63,065 bases of DNA from Planoprotostelium fungivorum (GCA_003024175.1 MDYQ01000167.1:1-63065); one strand, 5' to 3'. Counted from the stretch's first letter, positions 44,099-57,000 are shown. Program-made: numbers and translations. Notes: generated from the sequence alone by a model not told the origin.

Positions 44099-44616
44099 AG
44101 AACGATGGTCTCCATTTCGATCGAATTGACGATATTTCCCTCCTTTGTGCTGGGGGTGAATCGTTCACATTCAAGAGAGAGTAGAAACTTGAGCCTCGCG
44201 GTCTCATCAACACCACTCCTCCAATATTCCTCCCACTGTCTTCCGTCACACGATGATCGCCGTGAGGCCAGCCAATATATTGGCCCAATCACTCATTCGC
44301 TGAAACTCGAGTGTAAGCCCCTGTCGAGTTCCTCCTCTTCACGTTCGTTGTCTAACTACTCCTTGTCCTCCGCCAGTGGATCCTTCCTCATCGATCAGCT
44401 CTCTCAGTTTGATCAAGTAATGATGACATGAAGACTATCTTCTTTCTGATGGTCTTGATGCTGACGCGTCTTCACTCTTTACACGATATACACAACCGAA
44501 TTATCCTTTGAGAGACTTGCACCTTACGTCTGGGGTTCTTCAATCTGATTGATCGTTGTCTATTCCGAAATTTTCTCGCTGCCATTGGCATTTATTGTTG
44601 TCTTCCATAATTCCTC

Positions 44617-45449
44617 TCAGATGATGTATTTGAAAGTGCACATCCATTGATCTGTCTCTACCTGTGAGGCTGTGACGATCTCAGGCCTAAATCGCACCTG
44701 AGATGAATCACTCACTTGTTCTGAAGTGGATAAATCCATCATTCTCGATCTTCAAGAAGAAAGACAGAGGGTCCCTCGCATCGCTATGGATCTCCTTGCA
44801 ATACTTGTGGTTGATGATCTTGTAAGGACACCTGTCTGTCTGGATGCTCTGTGAGTCACTCTGGATGAGATCAAGAGATTACCTCTGTGTGATACAAATA
44901 TATTCCATCTTCCTTGAGAACTAACCAGTTGGTCTTCCAATCTTTGAAGATGATACCATCCTCGATCAGCACGGGTCCCTTTTTGATCTGAATGACGTGA
45001 GTGGAATCGAGAGATGAACGGCCAAACATACCGTCAGATGTTGGCCGAGGTGACTATCGTATCTCAGAGCGCCTGCAAAGTTCACGAGACTGAGGAAGAT
45101 CAGCTCGAAGTGTTTTGAGTGATGTTGCAGACCTGACAGTATCTCCTTTCGACTCCCTGATCTGTCTGAGCATCAGATACTTGATCTTTCCGTCTTCAAC
45201 ATCGCTGGTGATCTTTTTCAGAAGAAGGTCCTTTTCCACCACATCATCTCCATCTTCGTCGAGAGATTTGAAGAGCTGCACGTCTTCAGTTCATTCCAAT
45301 CCCATTCCGTCCACCTCCTTCTGCCTCTCGATGTCTGCTTCTGGAATGCCCTTCACCCGATTAGACACTGCTCTTTATGAACCTCTCACCGTTCTGCTAC
45401 TGCTCGACCTTATATTGTTTGTAACGTATCCGGTAAGAATCTGGTTCAT
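44617..45449 (-). CDS. PH-domain protein with an EF-hand-like segment
   Basis: The C-terminal exons read as a pleckstrin-homology fold: KKGPVLIEDGIIFKDWKTNW, LVLKEDGIYLYHTE, CPYKIINHKYCKEI, SFFLKIENDGFIHF and the closing helix ETDQWMCTFKYII. Upstream exons give EADIERQKELFKSLDEDGDD, an EF-hand-like loop that lacks the final Glu, and a helical piece (YDSHLGQHLT). PH domains bind phosphoinositides, so membrane recruitment is likely. The 5' end (ATG at 45449 is one option) and the junction near 44700 are not settled. No wider family is recognised. Confidence 0.6.
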
Positions 45450-45868
45450 CGAGTCTGGCGTCGGAGATAATGGTATTGCGAAGACGTGAACCCTGCTTCC
45501 TTGAAAATTTTCATCGACACGGTATTACTCTTTCTGACGTTTGGCACCAGACGGTGGCAATTGAGACAACATCCACACGGCCGATCTCGTTCATCTCTGG
45601 GGGATCACTTCGCGAATCGATATTTCTAATTTGCGCAGATCTCTTTCAAAATAGCCTGTTGCAATTGCAACATCACATGAAACAGAGGCGTTCATGAGTG
45701 ATCTGTCCTCTTCTCACCAGCCATCCATCCACCCCTCGTCGTATTTTCAGATAGTCCCAGAAACAAAATTGAAGGAAAATATGGGAGTTGTAATTTGCGT
45801 CTGTAGCGGACCCCCAGCATTTCCCAACCAACATCATCTCCAGACAGCCGTCACCCACATCAGAAGCA

Positions 45869-48030
45869 ATGTCTACGATCACGAAGAAGGGCGTTCGCGT
45901 CGAATCTGATTCTTTCGGAAACATCGACTGCCCAGCCGACAAATATTGGGGTGCTCAGACTCAGAGGTGAAGAGAAGAGCGACGACGAATTGAATTGACG
46001 AATTTAGGTCGTTCACCAACTTTGAAATCGGAGGAGACAACGAGAGAATGCCTATTCCCGTCATTCATGCCATGGCCGTTCTGAAGAAGGCAGCTGCTGT
46101 CGTCAACATGACTTACGGTTTGGACCAGAAGGTCGGAAACGCCATCATCCAGGCGGCAGACGAAGTCGTCAGTGGTAAATACGACTCCCATTTTCCCTTG
46201 GTCATCTGGCAGACTGGTTCTGGAACTCAAACGAACATGAACGTCAACGAGGTGAAGACACAGTCGATCAACATCGTGTCGTCAGTGATTGACAAAGACG
46301 TAGGTCATCTCCAATCGTGCCATCGAGATCCTCGGTGGTGTTGTTGGAAGCAAGAAACCAGTCCACCCCAACGATCACGTCAACATGTCTCAATCCTCAA
46401 ACGACAGGTCATTCAACATCCCTCTCCAACAATCATTCAAGAGATCACACGAATCATCTCTCACCATCTCATTATACTGACCGACTACAGTTTCCCTACC
46501 GCGATGCACATCGCCGCCGTCGTCGAAGTCCAAAAGGTCCTCTTACCCGGCCTGAGATCTCTCCACAAGGCTCTCTTAGACAAACAGAAGGCCTTCTCTC
46601 ACATCATCAAGATCGGACGCACTCACCTTCAAGATGCCACTCCCCTCACTCTCGGACAAGAGTTCAGCGGCTACGCCACACAAGTGGAGTACGCCATCGA
46701 GAGGATCAACCAATCTCTGCCCAGAGTCCTCAAATTGGCTCAGGGTGGTACTGCCGTTGGAACGGTGAGACATGCATCTGTGAATCGTGTCGAACAGAGA
46801 AAGACTTTTGTTCATCATCATCATCTCTTCTCATCATCGTGGTCTCTGTCGTGCGAATGAAAGATCCTTTGTTTCATCGAAATCGTCTGGTTTGGTGGTG
46901 GATACTGAAGAGAGTAGGGACTCAACACTCGCGCCGGTTTCGACTCGAGAGTGGCCGCTGAGATCGCCAAGATCACCGGTCAACCATTCGAAACTGCTTC
47001 CAACAAGGTGAATTGATCATCACATCATCATCACATCACGATCACGTCAACACATCATGATCATGTCGACACATCACGTCACACATCGCTCACGTTCTAT
47101 CAGTTTGAAGCCTTGGCCGCTCACGATGCACTCGTCCAACTGAGTGGATCTCTGAACACGACCGCAGTGTCTCTCATGAAGGTGGCCAACGACATTCGTC
47201 TCTTGGGCTCCGGTCCACGCTGCGGTCTGGGAGAACTTCTCCTGCCCGAAAACGAGCCAGGAAGTTCCATCATGCCCGGTAAGGTCAACCCCACACAGTG
47301 CGAGTCTCTCACCATGGTCTGCTCTCAAGTCATTGGTAACCACACCACCGTATCCATCGCAGGATCCAATGGACATTTCGAGGTGTGCTCTTCTCCACTC
47401 TCTCGTTTCTTTGTATCTCCATTTGCATCTCATCATCTTCCTCTTACTTGTTGATATACTGTTATGTGCATCTCTTATGTCTTATCTTATGTGTCTTTAT
47501 CTATTATGTCTTCATCTTTATACATTATGTCTTCATCTTTATACATTATGTCCTCATCTTTATACATTATGTCCTCATCTCTTCATATTTTAATGTCAAT
47601 GCTGAATGGAAACAGTTGAACGTGTTCAAACCTGTCATCATTTCGAACGTCCTCCAGAGCATCCGTCTGTTGGGTGACGGAGCTGCCTCTTTCACAAAGA
47701 ACTGCGTCGTGGGCATCGAAGCCAACGAGAAGAAGATCACTCAGATCATGAACGAGTCCCTCATGCTCGTCACCGCATTGAACTCTCACATCGGTTACGA
47801 CAGTATCCTTTCCTTGAAGATGATCATGATGAAGATGATCATGATGACGATCGTATGAGTGTGATGTTCCTTGACACAAGATAGACGCAGCGAAGGCGGC
47901 GAAGAAGGCACACAAGGAGGGAACGAGCTTGAAGGAAGCAGCCGTGAGCCTGGGATTGCTGAACGAGAAGCAGTTCAACGAGTGGGTCAGACCCGAGAAG
48001 ATGATCTCTCCCACTCCATCTAAGCTGTAA
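45869..48030 (+). CDS. FH: Fumarate hydratase, class II
   Basis: The sequence starts [20 protein letters not shown] and shows the class II fumarase landmarks: WGAQTQR near the N-terminus, [28 protein letters not shown], the TH...QDATPL region ([17 protein letters not shown]), and the signature [15 protein letters not shown]. The C-terminal domain ends in [14 protein letters not shown]. It catalyses the reversible hydration of fumarate to malate. The start at 45869 gives no long mitochondrial presequence, so this form would be cytosolic unless an upstream exon exists. About nine exons. The last introns carry minisatellite sequence. The gene is convergent with the dehydrogenase at 48382. Confidence 0.95.
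47487..47577. repeat. 21-bp minisatellite in a fumarase intron
   Basis: Four near-identical copies of a 21-bp unit, ATGTC(T/C)TCATCTTTATACATT, sit within the intron that follows the ...AGSNGHFE exon. It is the most regular intronic tandem repeat in the window. Confidence 0.9.
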
Positions 48031-48381
48031 CTGAGATCAGTACATAAAATGTTGCCATTATTGTTCTATTCGTATCACGCTCGTACCAGGATCTAGGCAC
48101 TTTGAGGCTAGCACACACCAATTTCTCCATATTCACCTATCGCGTCCAATGTGTCTCTAGGATGGAGATCATTCCGCACACCTAAACCCAGCCATCTTTC
48201 ACAATGGCGACTCAGATCGAGCCATCTCATTATTCAGAGTAATTTGAAGGCAAATTGAGATCAATACGTCTGTACAATAGATCAATCGATTCAACATTCC
48301 TTAATTCTGCAGAGCTGAATTCAGCCATGAGGAATAAACGACGTTTGGGTCTATATTGTGCAGTGATGCGAGGTTGTCATT

Positions 48382-49697
48382 CTACGCCGCCAACTTGAGT
48401 TGAGAATAAGAAATCTTCATGAACTTCTCAGCTACACTGTCGTCTAATGCCAGATAGTGGGGCTTGACACTCTCATTACTGGACCAGTACAATCCACTCT
48501 TCTTCTCTGCCTCAGGGTTTGTGGCAGCTGATGAGGTCAACCGTCGATCATCATGACGATCGCGAACGTGTCGGACGAGCGTGAAATTTCATATAAGCTC
48601 ACCAAAGACGGTAGTGGAAGCACCGTATTCTGGACTTCTGTAGATGTTGTGCATCACATTCTGAGCGATCCACTTGACATTCTCTGGGAACTTGTCGAAG
48701 ATATCCGTCAACACTGCACCCGGATGAACCCCTTGGAAGATGATTTCTGGCGAATACTTGTTGCTCAGGTATCTTCATCATTGTCATCATCTCCTTCGTC
48801 ATCGCATCGTCAAGATGATGTTCACCTGACAAAGAGCAGGTTCATCAATTTCGTAGCGTTGTACTGGCTGAATTCCGACTTCTTCCTACCACCATCAGTT
48901 CATTCCTCGTAAACACATACTTTGGTTCGTCCACGTTGGAGAGATCTTCCTCTGAGGAGAGATAGTGTCCAGCAGAAGACAACACCACGACCTTTGCAGG
49001 TCTTTCAGGCTCGGACGCTCTGCGCAGGAGAGTTAACAATCTCTCGAAGAAGAGATGATGGCCGAGATGGTTGGATTGATACCTGTGGTCTCGATCAGAA
49101 GATCAGTCCAATCCGTGTCTCTCTTCACATCTGATCGTAACCGTCCGCAGTCTTCGCTCCCAGTGGGTAGAAGCCGATACCAGCATTGAGGATCAAGACA
49201 TTGATCTTCTCTTCCTTCTTGTTCAGTTCGGCTGCGGCCGATTCGACGGAGGCCAGGGAATCGAGATCTAGTTGGATGACCTCAAACTGTGTCTTGGTGG
49301 CTGAGGATTTCAACTCTTCGATGGCCTTCTGTCCCTTTTGCATATTTCTGGCAGTGATGTACACCTGTATGACGTCAGTTGAAGATGGATGGATCGTCAG
49401 TGGGGGTGAAAGGTCGTCCAGTCAATCACCTTTTTAGCACCCATAAGTCCGATTTGTCTGGCAGTCTCCTTTCCTATACCTGTCCATAATCAGATCACGT
49501 GTTTCATCTTTCGTCACCTGTATTTCCACCGGTGATGACAAAGACCTAACTCATCTTCAGAAAGAGAACGAAACTGTGACAGATACCTTTCCGGTCTGAT
49601 CGACTCGAGGGGCCACAGGCTTCCTCTTGAAGATCAGTTCTCCAAAGAGATGATACAGGAAGGTGAATATGTTGATGATTCGCTGTATGGTGGACAT
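48382..49697 (-). CDS. Short-chain dehydrogenase/reductase (retinol dehydrogenase-like)
   Basis: From the ATG at 49697 the protein has a short hydrophobic N-terminus (IINIFTFLYHLFGEL), probably a membrane anchor. The NAD(P) motif VFVITGGNTGIGKETA follows, then LILNAGIG (NAG motif), VVVLSSAGH and the catalytic YNATK (YxxxK), and then VHPGAVLTDIF. These are in the normal SDR order, close to the retinol dehydrogenase/WWOX-type subgroup. The last exon reads LYWSSNESVKPHYLALDD and ends KLAA at 48382. Seven or so exons. The substrate cannot be named from sequence. Confidence 0.9.
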
Positions 49698-50418
49698 GGC
49701 AATCGAGCTCCTGTTAGGTGTTGCTGTGGGCCGATTTATCAATAGTGAGACCTGGGGACACCGAATCGGCGAGAAATGTCCGATTACGTAATCGCCGATC
49801 AACAACGAGTCCTGCGGCCTCGGTGGATCACCCGCGGATACGATAAGATGTGATAAAAAATGCCGAGTCTTTACGTTGAGCACGCCACATGACTTCATCA
49901 TCATCGCGACACGCTCGCCTCCCTCTCCACGGACGAAGATGTGGAAACGACCAGTCGGCAGGGCAGACAAAGACGTATGGGTTTCCTTCTCGTTCCATGT
50001 CTTTGTGTGCGTATCAAGGAAATGAAGGCATCCCGCATAAGGTGTTGCTCAGCCGCCTGTCTTGGCTACCCGGGAAGTCACAATTTCCTTAGGATTACCC
50101 GGTCTCACCTTTCTTCATAGAGATTGCTACCTGTTTGTACAGCAATGTATTGGAGCTCTCTTTACGAGCTGCTTTATCGAACAGGACATGTCACAATGCC
50201 ATTTGGGCTTCTTGATCCAATCTCTAATTTCAGCAGATGGTTCTTCATTGACCGTTTTGGTCGCGCTCTACTAGAATCCAATAGTGGACAACCTGTAGAT
50301 CGCGTCTCTTGAGCTTGGTTTTCCGCGAAAACAGAATTGGGTCGCTCAAGACCAACCCAATCGAAGCTCACTCGCCCGATCTTATCATTCAAAAACAAGT
50401 ACACGAACAAGCAGCACC
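49698..50418. other. Intergenic stretch without a supported gene
   Basis: Short reading frames at 50062-50312 and 49889-50092 have no recognisable domain or splice structure. The part next to 49697 is the likely promoter of the dehydrogenase. Confidence 0.5.
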
Positions 50419-51290
50419 ATGATTCTAAAGACAACTACCACTCACACGCCACTCATTCTAGAGAAGAAGGTGAGACACGGTTCCGCTACACACTTCTCAT
50501 CACCTCAGTTCCACTATCCACCCGATGCGATCATCTCTGAAGATCTGATCTGCATCGGTGGACATCCTCTAGAGGATCCAATCGTCCTTCAGTGTTGCAA
50601 CATGGTCTGCAGAGCTTGCGTGGACAGCGACCCTTTGTCCACACTGCGGCGAGAAGGGATGCGAGGCTACCACAGACAGAATTCTCGTCCGTACGTTGAA
50701 GCTCTTGGACTCTCTCATCGTCGTGTGCAATATGTGCTATGAAACAATGGAGAGACAGAAGCTGAACGATCATCCGGACTGCAGAACAGGTGAGCTGAAC
50801 CCACTCGTGATGCCCGACCGTCGTAGACTGTCGGCTCTGTCAAGAAAAAGTGGCTCCCAATGCCGTTGCCGACCACGTACGAGAGTGTCTGGGGGAGGAG
50901 GTGAAATGCTCCGGCGAAAAATTCCTCTGCCCTTGGAAGGGACGCCGGGGACAGATGAAAGAGCACCAGAATGTCTGTAAGCACCTCGAAACAAGCTCTC
51001 CCATCGAGCAACTGCTGGTGCGAATATCCACTTGGAGGACCTTGAGAGGAATCACCAGCAAGAACTAGAGAAGGAAAGGACTCTGCACAAGTTGTGGGAG
51101 GAACAGACCTCTGCCTTGGAGCACGAGATCAAGCAGCAGAAGGCCGTCACTCTCGTGAGCGACCTTTTGATCGATCGAATTACATGTTTGCAGGGCATAG
51201 AAACTAGCTTGAGCCAGATAAACACCATATGTCATCTCAGGGCACATTCCGTTACACTGCAACCCAGCGAAAAATGGTCGCGACCCGCCT
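50419..51290 (+). pseudogene. Decayed RING/TRAF-type zinc-finger gene
   Basis: A RING-like start (LICIGGHPLEDPIVLQCCNMVC, RACVDSD) lies at 50540-50625. The matching last cysteine pair, CPHCGEKGCE, is in the +1 frame from about 50635, so a one-base change sits in CGACCCTTTGTCC. Further on, after an intron, TRAF-type fingers appear (HVRECLGEEVKC, FLCPWKGRRGQM, EHQNVCKHLE) and then a coiled coil (LERNHQQELEKERTLHKLW) in yet another frame. No MATH domain follows. Two frame changes plus loss of the C-terminal domain make a pseudogene likely, though sequencing indels or tiny unusual introns remain possible. Intact relatives are ubiquitin-ligase adaptors. Confidence 0.6.
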
Positions 51291-51645
51291 AATGGTCCGC
51301 TGTGGCGAACTGTCATAGAATTGGAAGAAAACACGCTTGGCGGGCCAAATCCGTTTTTCGTTTTAAGCCGATTTTGCAAAATCGGAGCCGCAGCAGTTCC
51401 TACAAAGAAGCTCACTGCATGTCCACGAATTTGTCTAACATAAATCTGTCATGTCAATCTCCTTCCTCCAATTGATACCTGCTTCAGTTCTGTGCTGTTG
51501 AAGTTACATAAGATCGTCATGATTCTTCGAGGATGCGATGCCTTGAGCCGTATTGAAACGATAACCATTTCCTTACCCATATTTCCATTCACAGGTTCCA
51601 TATCTGGTTGCACCTGTTGTGCTCTACCACATCTGTGGGTTCGAC

Positions 51646-51727
51646 GGTGAATGGTTTATCTGATGATCTGTGGGAAAACCAGCCGGAAAGCTTTCCCTGA
51701 AGAATAGATCATCAGAAACCATTCACC
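51646..51727. repeat. Inverted repeat with ~22-bp arms
   Basis: Arms at 51646-51669 (GGTGAATGGTTTATCTGATG...) and 51706-51727 (its complement with a 2-nt difference) enclose a second stem GGGAAA...TTTCCC. This is a strong cruciform or hairpin candidate. It lies in the ~500-bp gap (51291-51786) before the vWA gene, which otherwise has no supported gene. Confidence 0.75.
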
Positions 51728-51786
51728 GAAGAGATGAGCGAGGAACCCACCTTTGACCTCAAAGAGAAAACAACACACACACGACG

Positions 51787-53986
51787 ATGAGCAAAATAGA
51801 CGGAGTCGATGTGGAAGCCTTCACAGAAGAGTTTGTCAAGTTAGACGTTGCAGAGACCGTCCCGTCTCTTATCGGAGTGGGAGACATCAAGAATCTCCTG
51901 TTGAAAGAGAGTCAATTCATGGATCATTACAGAGCTCAGAGAGATGCCTTTGGTAATTATTGCTCGGTGCTCGTCATCTTGTTATCACAGAAGGTGGAGC
52001 TCAGCATAGGTGAAACATCTCACTCATTCATTGATGACAATCTGACGAATCGGATCAGGTACGAAGGCGAGGATATTGGCCGCCGCATGGGCCACCAAGA
52101 GGGTGGAGCTGGTGGATTATCTAATCAACGGTCTGCGTCAGATCCACAACCAGAACGATGGAACTTATCCCTTCGGCCTCGCAGAGATCCTCAAGGCACT
52201 GAATCTACTGGATTCCAAGAGGAGAATCAAGCAATTGGAGAAGAAATTGAAGAAGTTGGAATCCAGTGACAAAGTGAAGCCTCTGACTCTATCGGGATAC
52301 AAGGTGATGATCGTCGAGGCCGAAAGAAACTGAACGGATCATCAGGCGAAACTGAACGAGCTGAAGAGAGAGTCCGTACCCTACGGAAGTGTCAGCGGGG
52401 CCTTGTCCAGAAACATTCAGAGCTGGGTGAGCTCCATCCCCCCCACCGCCCTTCAATTCTACGCCATCAACCTCCCGAAAGAGCCATGGAGAGAGCTGTG
52501 TGACATGGTTCACCTGGGACCTCAACACTTTCAGCTGCCGTGGTTCCTTCCCTTCGTCTACGGGCAAGAGGCACCACCCGACTCTGTCGTCAGCGCCTCC
52601 ACCAACGTCTTCAAGCAATCTGAGGCCAAAGTTCTCGAGGTACTGAACCAGTGGAAGCTGCCTTATTCTTTCTTGAGGAGACAACTGCAGGGCACATTAG
52701 CCAGCGAGGGAGCAACTGCTGTCACCACGAGATCGTTCAGAGGAGGGAGATGTAGATCCACGAGGGGCACTAGCAGGGGAAGGGGAACTGCATCGATAGG
52801 AAGCACGAGAGGAAGAGGAGCTGTAAGAGGAAGAGGAGCTGTAAGAGGAAGAGGAGCTGTAAGAGGAAGAGGAAGCACGAGAGGAAGAGGAGCCAGCTCC
52901 AGAGGAAGAGGAGGACATCGAGGAAACGAAAATACAGATCCCGCAGTGGCTACCACAGAGCCAGAGGTACAAGAGGGCTACACCGAGTTGACTCTCTCCA
53001 TGAAAGAGACTGTGGCACGCTACAGCACCATTGATACCATCATCTGGTACCACGAGGAGCTGCAGTGCACCGGCGTCGATGAGATCCTGCAGGAGAGACT
53101 CAGAGCCGGAGAGGAACCAACCTTTGGCTACGGCAAACTGATGGAGAGGATCCTGTACGCAGAGTCCAAGGGCTACGCCTTCCTCGATCAGCTGATCCCC
53201 ATCGCAGAGAAGAGACTGCACAAAATCTCCCTTCCTCTCGAGCGCCCCGTCGTGGTCTGCGGTGACGCATCAGGTTCCATGCAAGTTGCCGTGAGAACGG
53301 CCACCATCGTCTCCTCTCTCCTCACCGTGCTGACGAACGCGGAGCTGAGGTTCTTCAACACGGAAAACTTCCTTCCCCCCGTGCAGCCTAGGACCATACA
53401 GCAGGTGTTGTCGGTGGCTCAGACGGTCCAAGCGAATGGAGGCACGACGCCTGCGGCCTGTCTGTACGAGAGCTACAAGAAGAAGGAGGTGGTCAAGGTC
53501 TTTGTGGTGGTGACCGACGAGGAAGAGAACGGACAGTGCCAGGGCCACAGCTGGACGGATCTCTTCCAGAAGTACAAGACGGAGGTGTGCCCGGACACCA
53601 AGCTGGTCTTCATCTCCTTCTTGAGTAATCCCAAGGCCAAGGGACAGATGATGGAAGCTCTGGAGAAGGTCGAAGTGCGACCCATGCAGTTCAAACTGAA
53701 CGGGACGAAGCCGGTGAGTCCACTCCGTTCAATGATCTCTCTGAATCTGTTGAAGGATCTGACCAAGTTGGATGCCTTCCTCGCTCTCCTGTCGGCCGAA
53801 TCGGTCGAGTTCAAGGAGAGGACCGATCAGCTGTCTCGCTCTTTCAGGGACGAAGCTTTCTTTGATGTCATTGGAAGGGTGTACGACGGAAAGATCACCA
53901 GCACCTACGAGAAGTCTGAGAAGAGAGAGAAGAAGAAAGAAGAGACGAGCGTCGAGAGCAAGGACGACAAGTGCCACATCTCTTGA
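51787..53986 (+). CDS. vWA-domain protein with RG-rich repeats and possible CaaX tail
   Basis: The N-terminal ~200 residues are helical (KARILAAAWATKRVELVDYL, KQLEKKLKKLESS) and not recognised. A Gly/Arg-rich region follows (52740-52925: repeats of RGRGAV from 18-bp DNA units). The second half is a von Willebrand A fold: VVVCGDASGSMQVAVRTATI with the DxSGS MIDAS motif, GGTTPAACL for the MIDAS Thr and VFVVVTDEEENGQ for the MIDAS Asp. The order resembles Ro60-type proteins (RNA-binding part then vWA), but a TROVE domain is not evident. The C-terminus KCHIS could be a prenylated CaaX box. Introns lie at ~51956-52057 and 52303-52344. GC content is higher than in neighbours. Confidence 0.8.
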
Positions 53987-54018
53987 ACATAGATAAATAG
54001 GATTGTAATCGATTCTCT

Positions 54019-57000
54019 TTATATTTGATTTCTCATCTGGTTCTGTTTCGTCCTCACGTTCAAGAGCTGAATTCCCGCAACGATAAAGGCCACGGCCGAC
54101 ATGATCTGAATGGATGGGTGATCACTGAAGATGAGCCCCAGGAATTGAAGAGGTGCCAGCAGAGTGAAATAAAAGGACCAGTGGGGCAGCATCGAATCGT
54201 TGTACAGAGTGGACAGCGTGGGCAGGTGATAAGCCAACGCCAGAGCCCACAAGATGATGTTCTTCAAGAACGTCCACAGACCCCCGAAGCTATCCAGCGA
54301 GGTGATGCCCAACCGGAAGAGGAGAGGGAGTGCTATCATCTCGTAGAGGGAGAGGTAGATGCACAGTGTCGTGATGGCAAAGATGACCATGGAGTAAGCG
54401 TTCCTCTTTCTGAACCGTGGTACGTAGAGGAACATGATGGGTGAAGCGAAGAGAACGGAGAGGTAAGATCCACCGATGAAGAGGGTGTAGAGCAGGACCA
54501 TGGATAAGTAAGAGACCACGGTCGACGTGTTCATCCACAGTTGGACTTGCATCTTCTCTTGCGTGTCCTTGAGCGTCACTCTCTCCTGTGGATTGCTCCT
54601 TCCCTCTTGTGTGTTCCCTCTTCCTTCTTGTCTGTTCGTGGGTGTCGTGCTCTTCGTCAGTTGTTGACGCAGGATGAGTGCCATGATGAGCTCCATGCAG
54701 GTGTAGATGAACATCAGGTAGAACTCTTTGTATCTTCCCTTCCTTCCCTCCGTCAGGTAGAGGAGGGACACCACCAGCGGGGCAGAGAGAGAAGAATAGT
54801 AGAAGATCCACCGGTGAACCGTGAAGCGATTGGGGATGAGAGTGGAGAAGATGAACTGCAGGCCGGAGAAGAGGAGGAGGGCGGTGTAAGTGTGAAAGGC
54901 GATGGAGTAGGGAGAGAAGGAAGAACTGAAGCAGAGGAGAGAGGACAAGAGGAAGGAGAGGAAGCCGCTGTATGTCATGATGAGGGAGCCCCTACGGTAG
55001 GATTCCATATGCCTCGAAGCTCCCGCAGAGACGTCTCTGCTGATGAGCTGGTATCCCGTGGCCGAGAACAAGATGAAAGACAGACCGGCGTACAATAACC
55101 AAGTGGGTCTGTCTCTGATCAGAGGTGAACGTCTAAGGTCTTGACTCACGTGCCGTCTCCAAATTGTCTGTGTAAGAAGATGTTGGTGGAAGAGTGCTCC
55201 ACGCAGGTGAAGAAGATACCGGCCAGAGATAAGACCACATTGAATGTTCTCATCCAGCGAGATGCTAGTTCGGAAGATTGCGATGGATAGTGAGCGGTAG
55301 TGTAAGAGTTGCTCGCTGCCTTGGACGCGCTGGGGAAGGTGATGGGACTGATACCAAGGCTCCAGAGGAGGAAAGTCATTCCAAAGGAAGAAGGTGAAGC
55401 GTCCAATTGAGCGGCCAGGGTGGTGGAGAAGATGGAATCTGGCGTGAAGAAGGTGATGACACCCATGACGATGATCATCACGATGCGCTGATGATGGTCA
55501 GTGTCACTCTCTTCACGATACGCTTCACCTGATAAGGATCGATGGATCGACTGTGTGCCAAGTAAGAGTAGAAGGAATAGATTACGGTGAGGTAGATGAA
55601 TGTAGATGCAAAAACATAAGGAGCCTCGTTGGGTTGCATGAATATCTTCGAGATGAGAAGGGGATATCCCAAGATATTCCATCGGTTATCTAATGCTCCT
55701 GCCTTCTCTAATCTACCATCATTCAGCCACGGACACTTCACATCGAGAGGACTCACTTGTACCACGTGTAGACGCCCAATAAAGAAGTGGCACACACGTA
55801 GAGACCGTTGTAGATGGGTACGTCCGAGTGGAGAGACTCGTAGTATACGAGATATTCTACTCCAGTGAGGAGGAGAGAGAGGAGTAGGAATAGGAGGGAG
55901 TTCAATCTGGGTGACAGATCGAAGCGAACGGAAGAGATGAAGAACATGGAGAGACCGATGAACAGCAGCATGTACACACTGATCCACTGGATGTCCGTCT
56001 TTCCATCGTAACTGAAGACGTACCTTCTCTCCATCAGTATAGAACCAGAATATATCTTCATTTATCCAGCAATAAGATCAATTGCAAGATAGATAAGATG
56101 TATATATCCATAGATAAGATAGATCATACGATGGATGAAGAGACTCACTGCACGTGATTAAACTTTCTAGAGACAATGTGATAAGAGACCAACATCACAG
56201 AAGCGGCCGTGACGAGGAAGCTCCAACCACTCCTCTTCCGAATGAGAATGTGTGTACCCATGGCACCACAGACGGAGGACAATAGAATCGACACGTAAGA
56301 CATCCCCATGGCTGTGGCCGCTGCCACCGTACCCACACTCGACGTGACGTACATGGACAGCTCCACTCTCCTGCTCCCGTCATTTCTCTCCTCTCTTCTC
56401 TCTCTCACCTGTTTGTCGGCAGGGTGAAGAGATACATGTACAGTGGAAGAGAATAGACGGCCGTAGTGAAAGCCCAGACGTTGTACGGGTGAGGGATGGA
56501 TAGAGAGTAGACCAGACTGGTCAGCAAGAGACGATGCTCTACGTAACCAGTGAGGAGGATAACAGAGAGAAAAGAGAGGACGTTACAGAAGACTCTCTTG
56601 TCCTTCCAGCCTTCTGGGCGGTTGAAAGGGAAGAGGGTGAGGGCGGCGAGGGGAAGGAAGAGAGAGGCCGAGAGGTTCCAGAGGTGATGTGTAGTGAAGA
56701 GGTCCGAGTGATGGAGGGAGGCATAGGTGATGGGGGGGACGATGATGGTGTAGACGGCGTGGAGGATGCTCTCGAGAGAGGTGAGGACGGAGTGGTTACC
56801 GTAAGAGGATCTGGCCGGTGTCGAGATCATGTGGAAGATGATGGCAGCGATGATGGTGTAGTAGGGGAGGGCGTATTCGAAAGAGAAAGATTGAGATAAA
56901 AAGTGCATGGTCAGTGCATGCAGGGGAAAGGGTAAAGTACCCATGAGGATCCTCTCCATCACCTGAAGACATCACCATGGACATGCAGATGGAGAATGAT

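Noticed and set aside
45869-48030. Fumarase as a recent bacterial transfer
   Set aside because: It has many short GT-AG introns like its neighbours, and class II fumarase is normal in eukaryotes.
50062-50312. Small gene in the gap after the dehydrogenase
   Set aside because: No domain, no convincing start context or splice structure.
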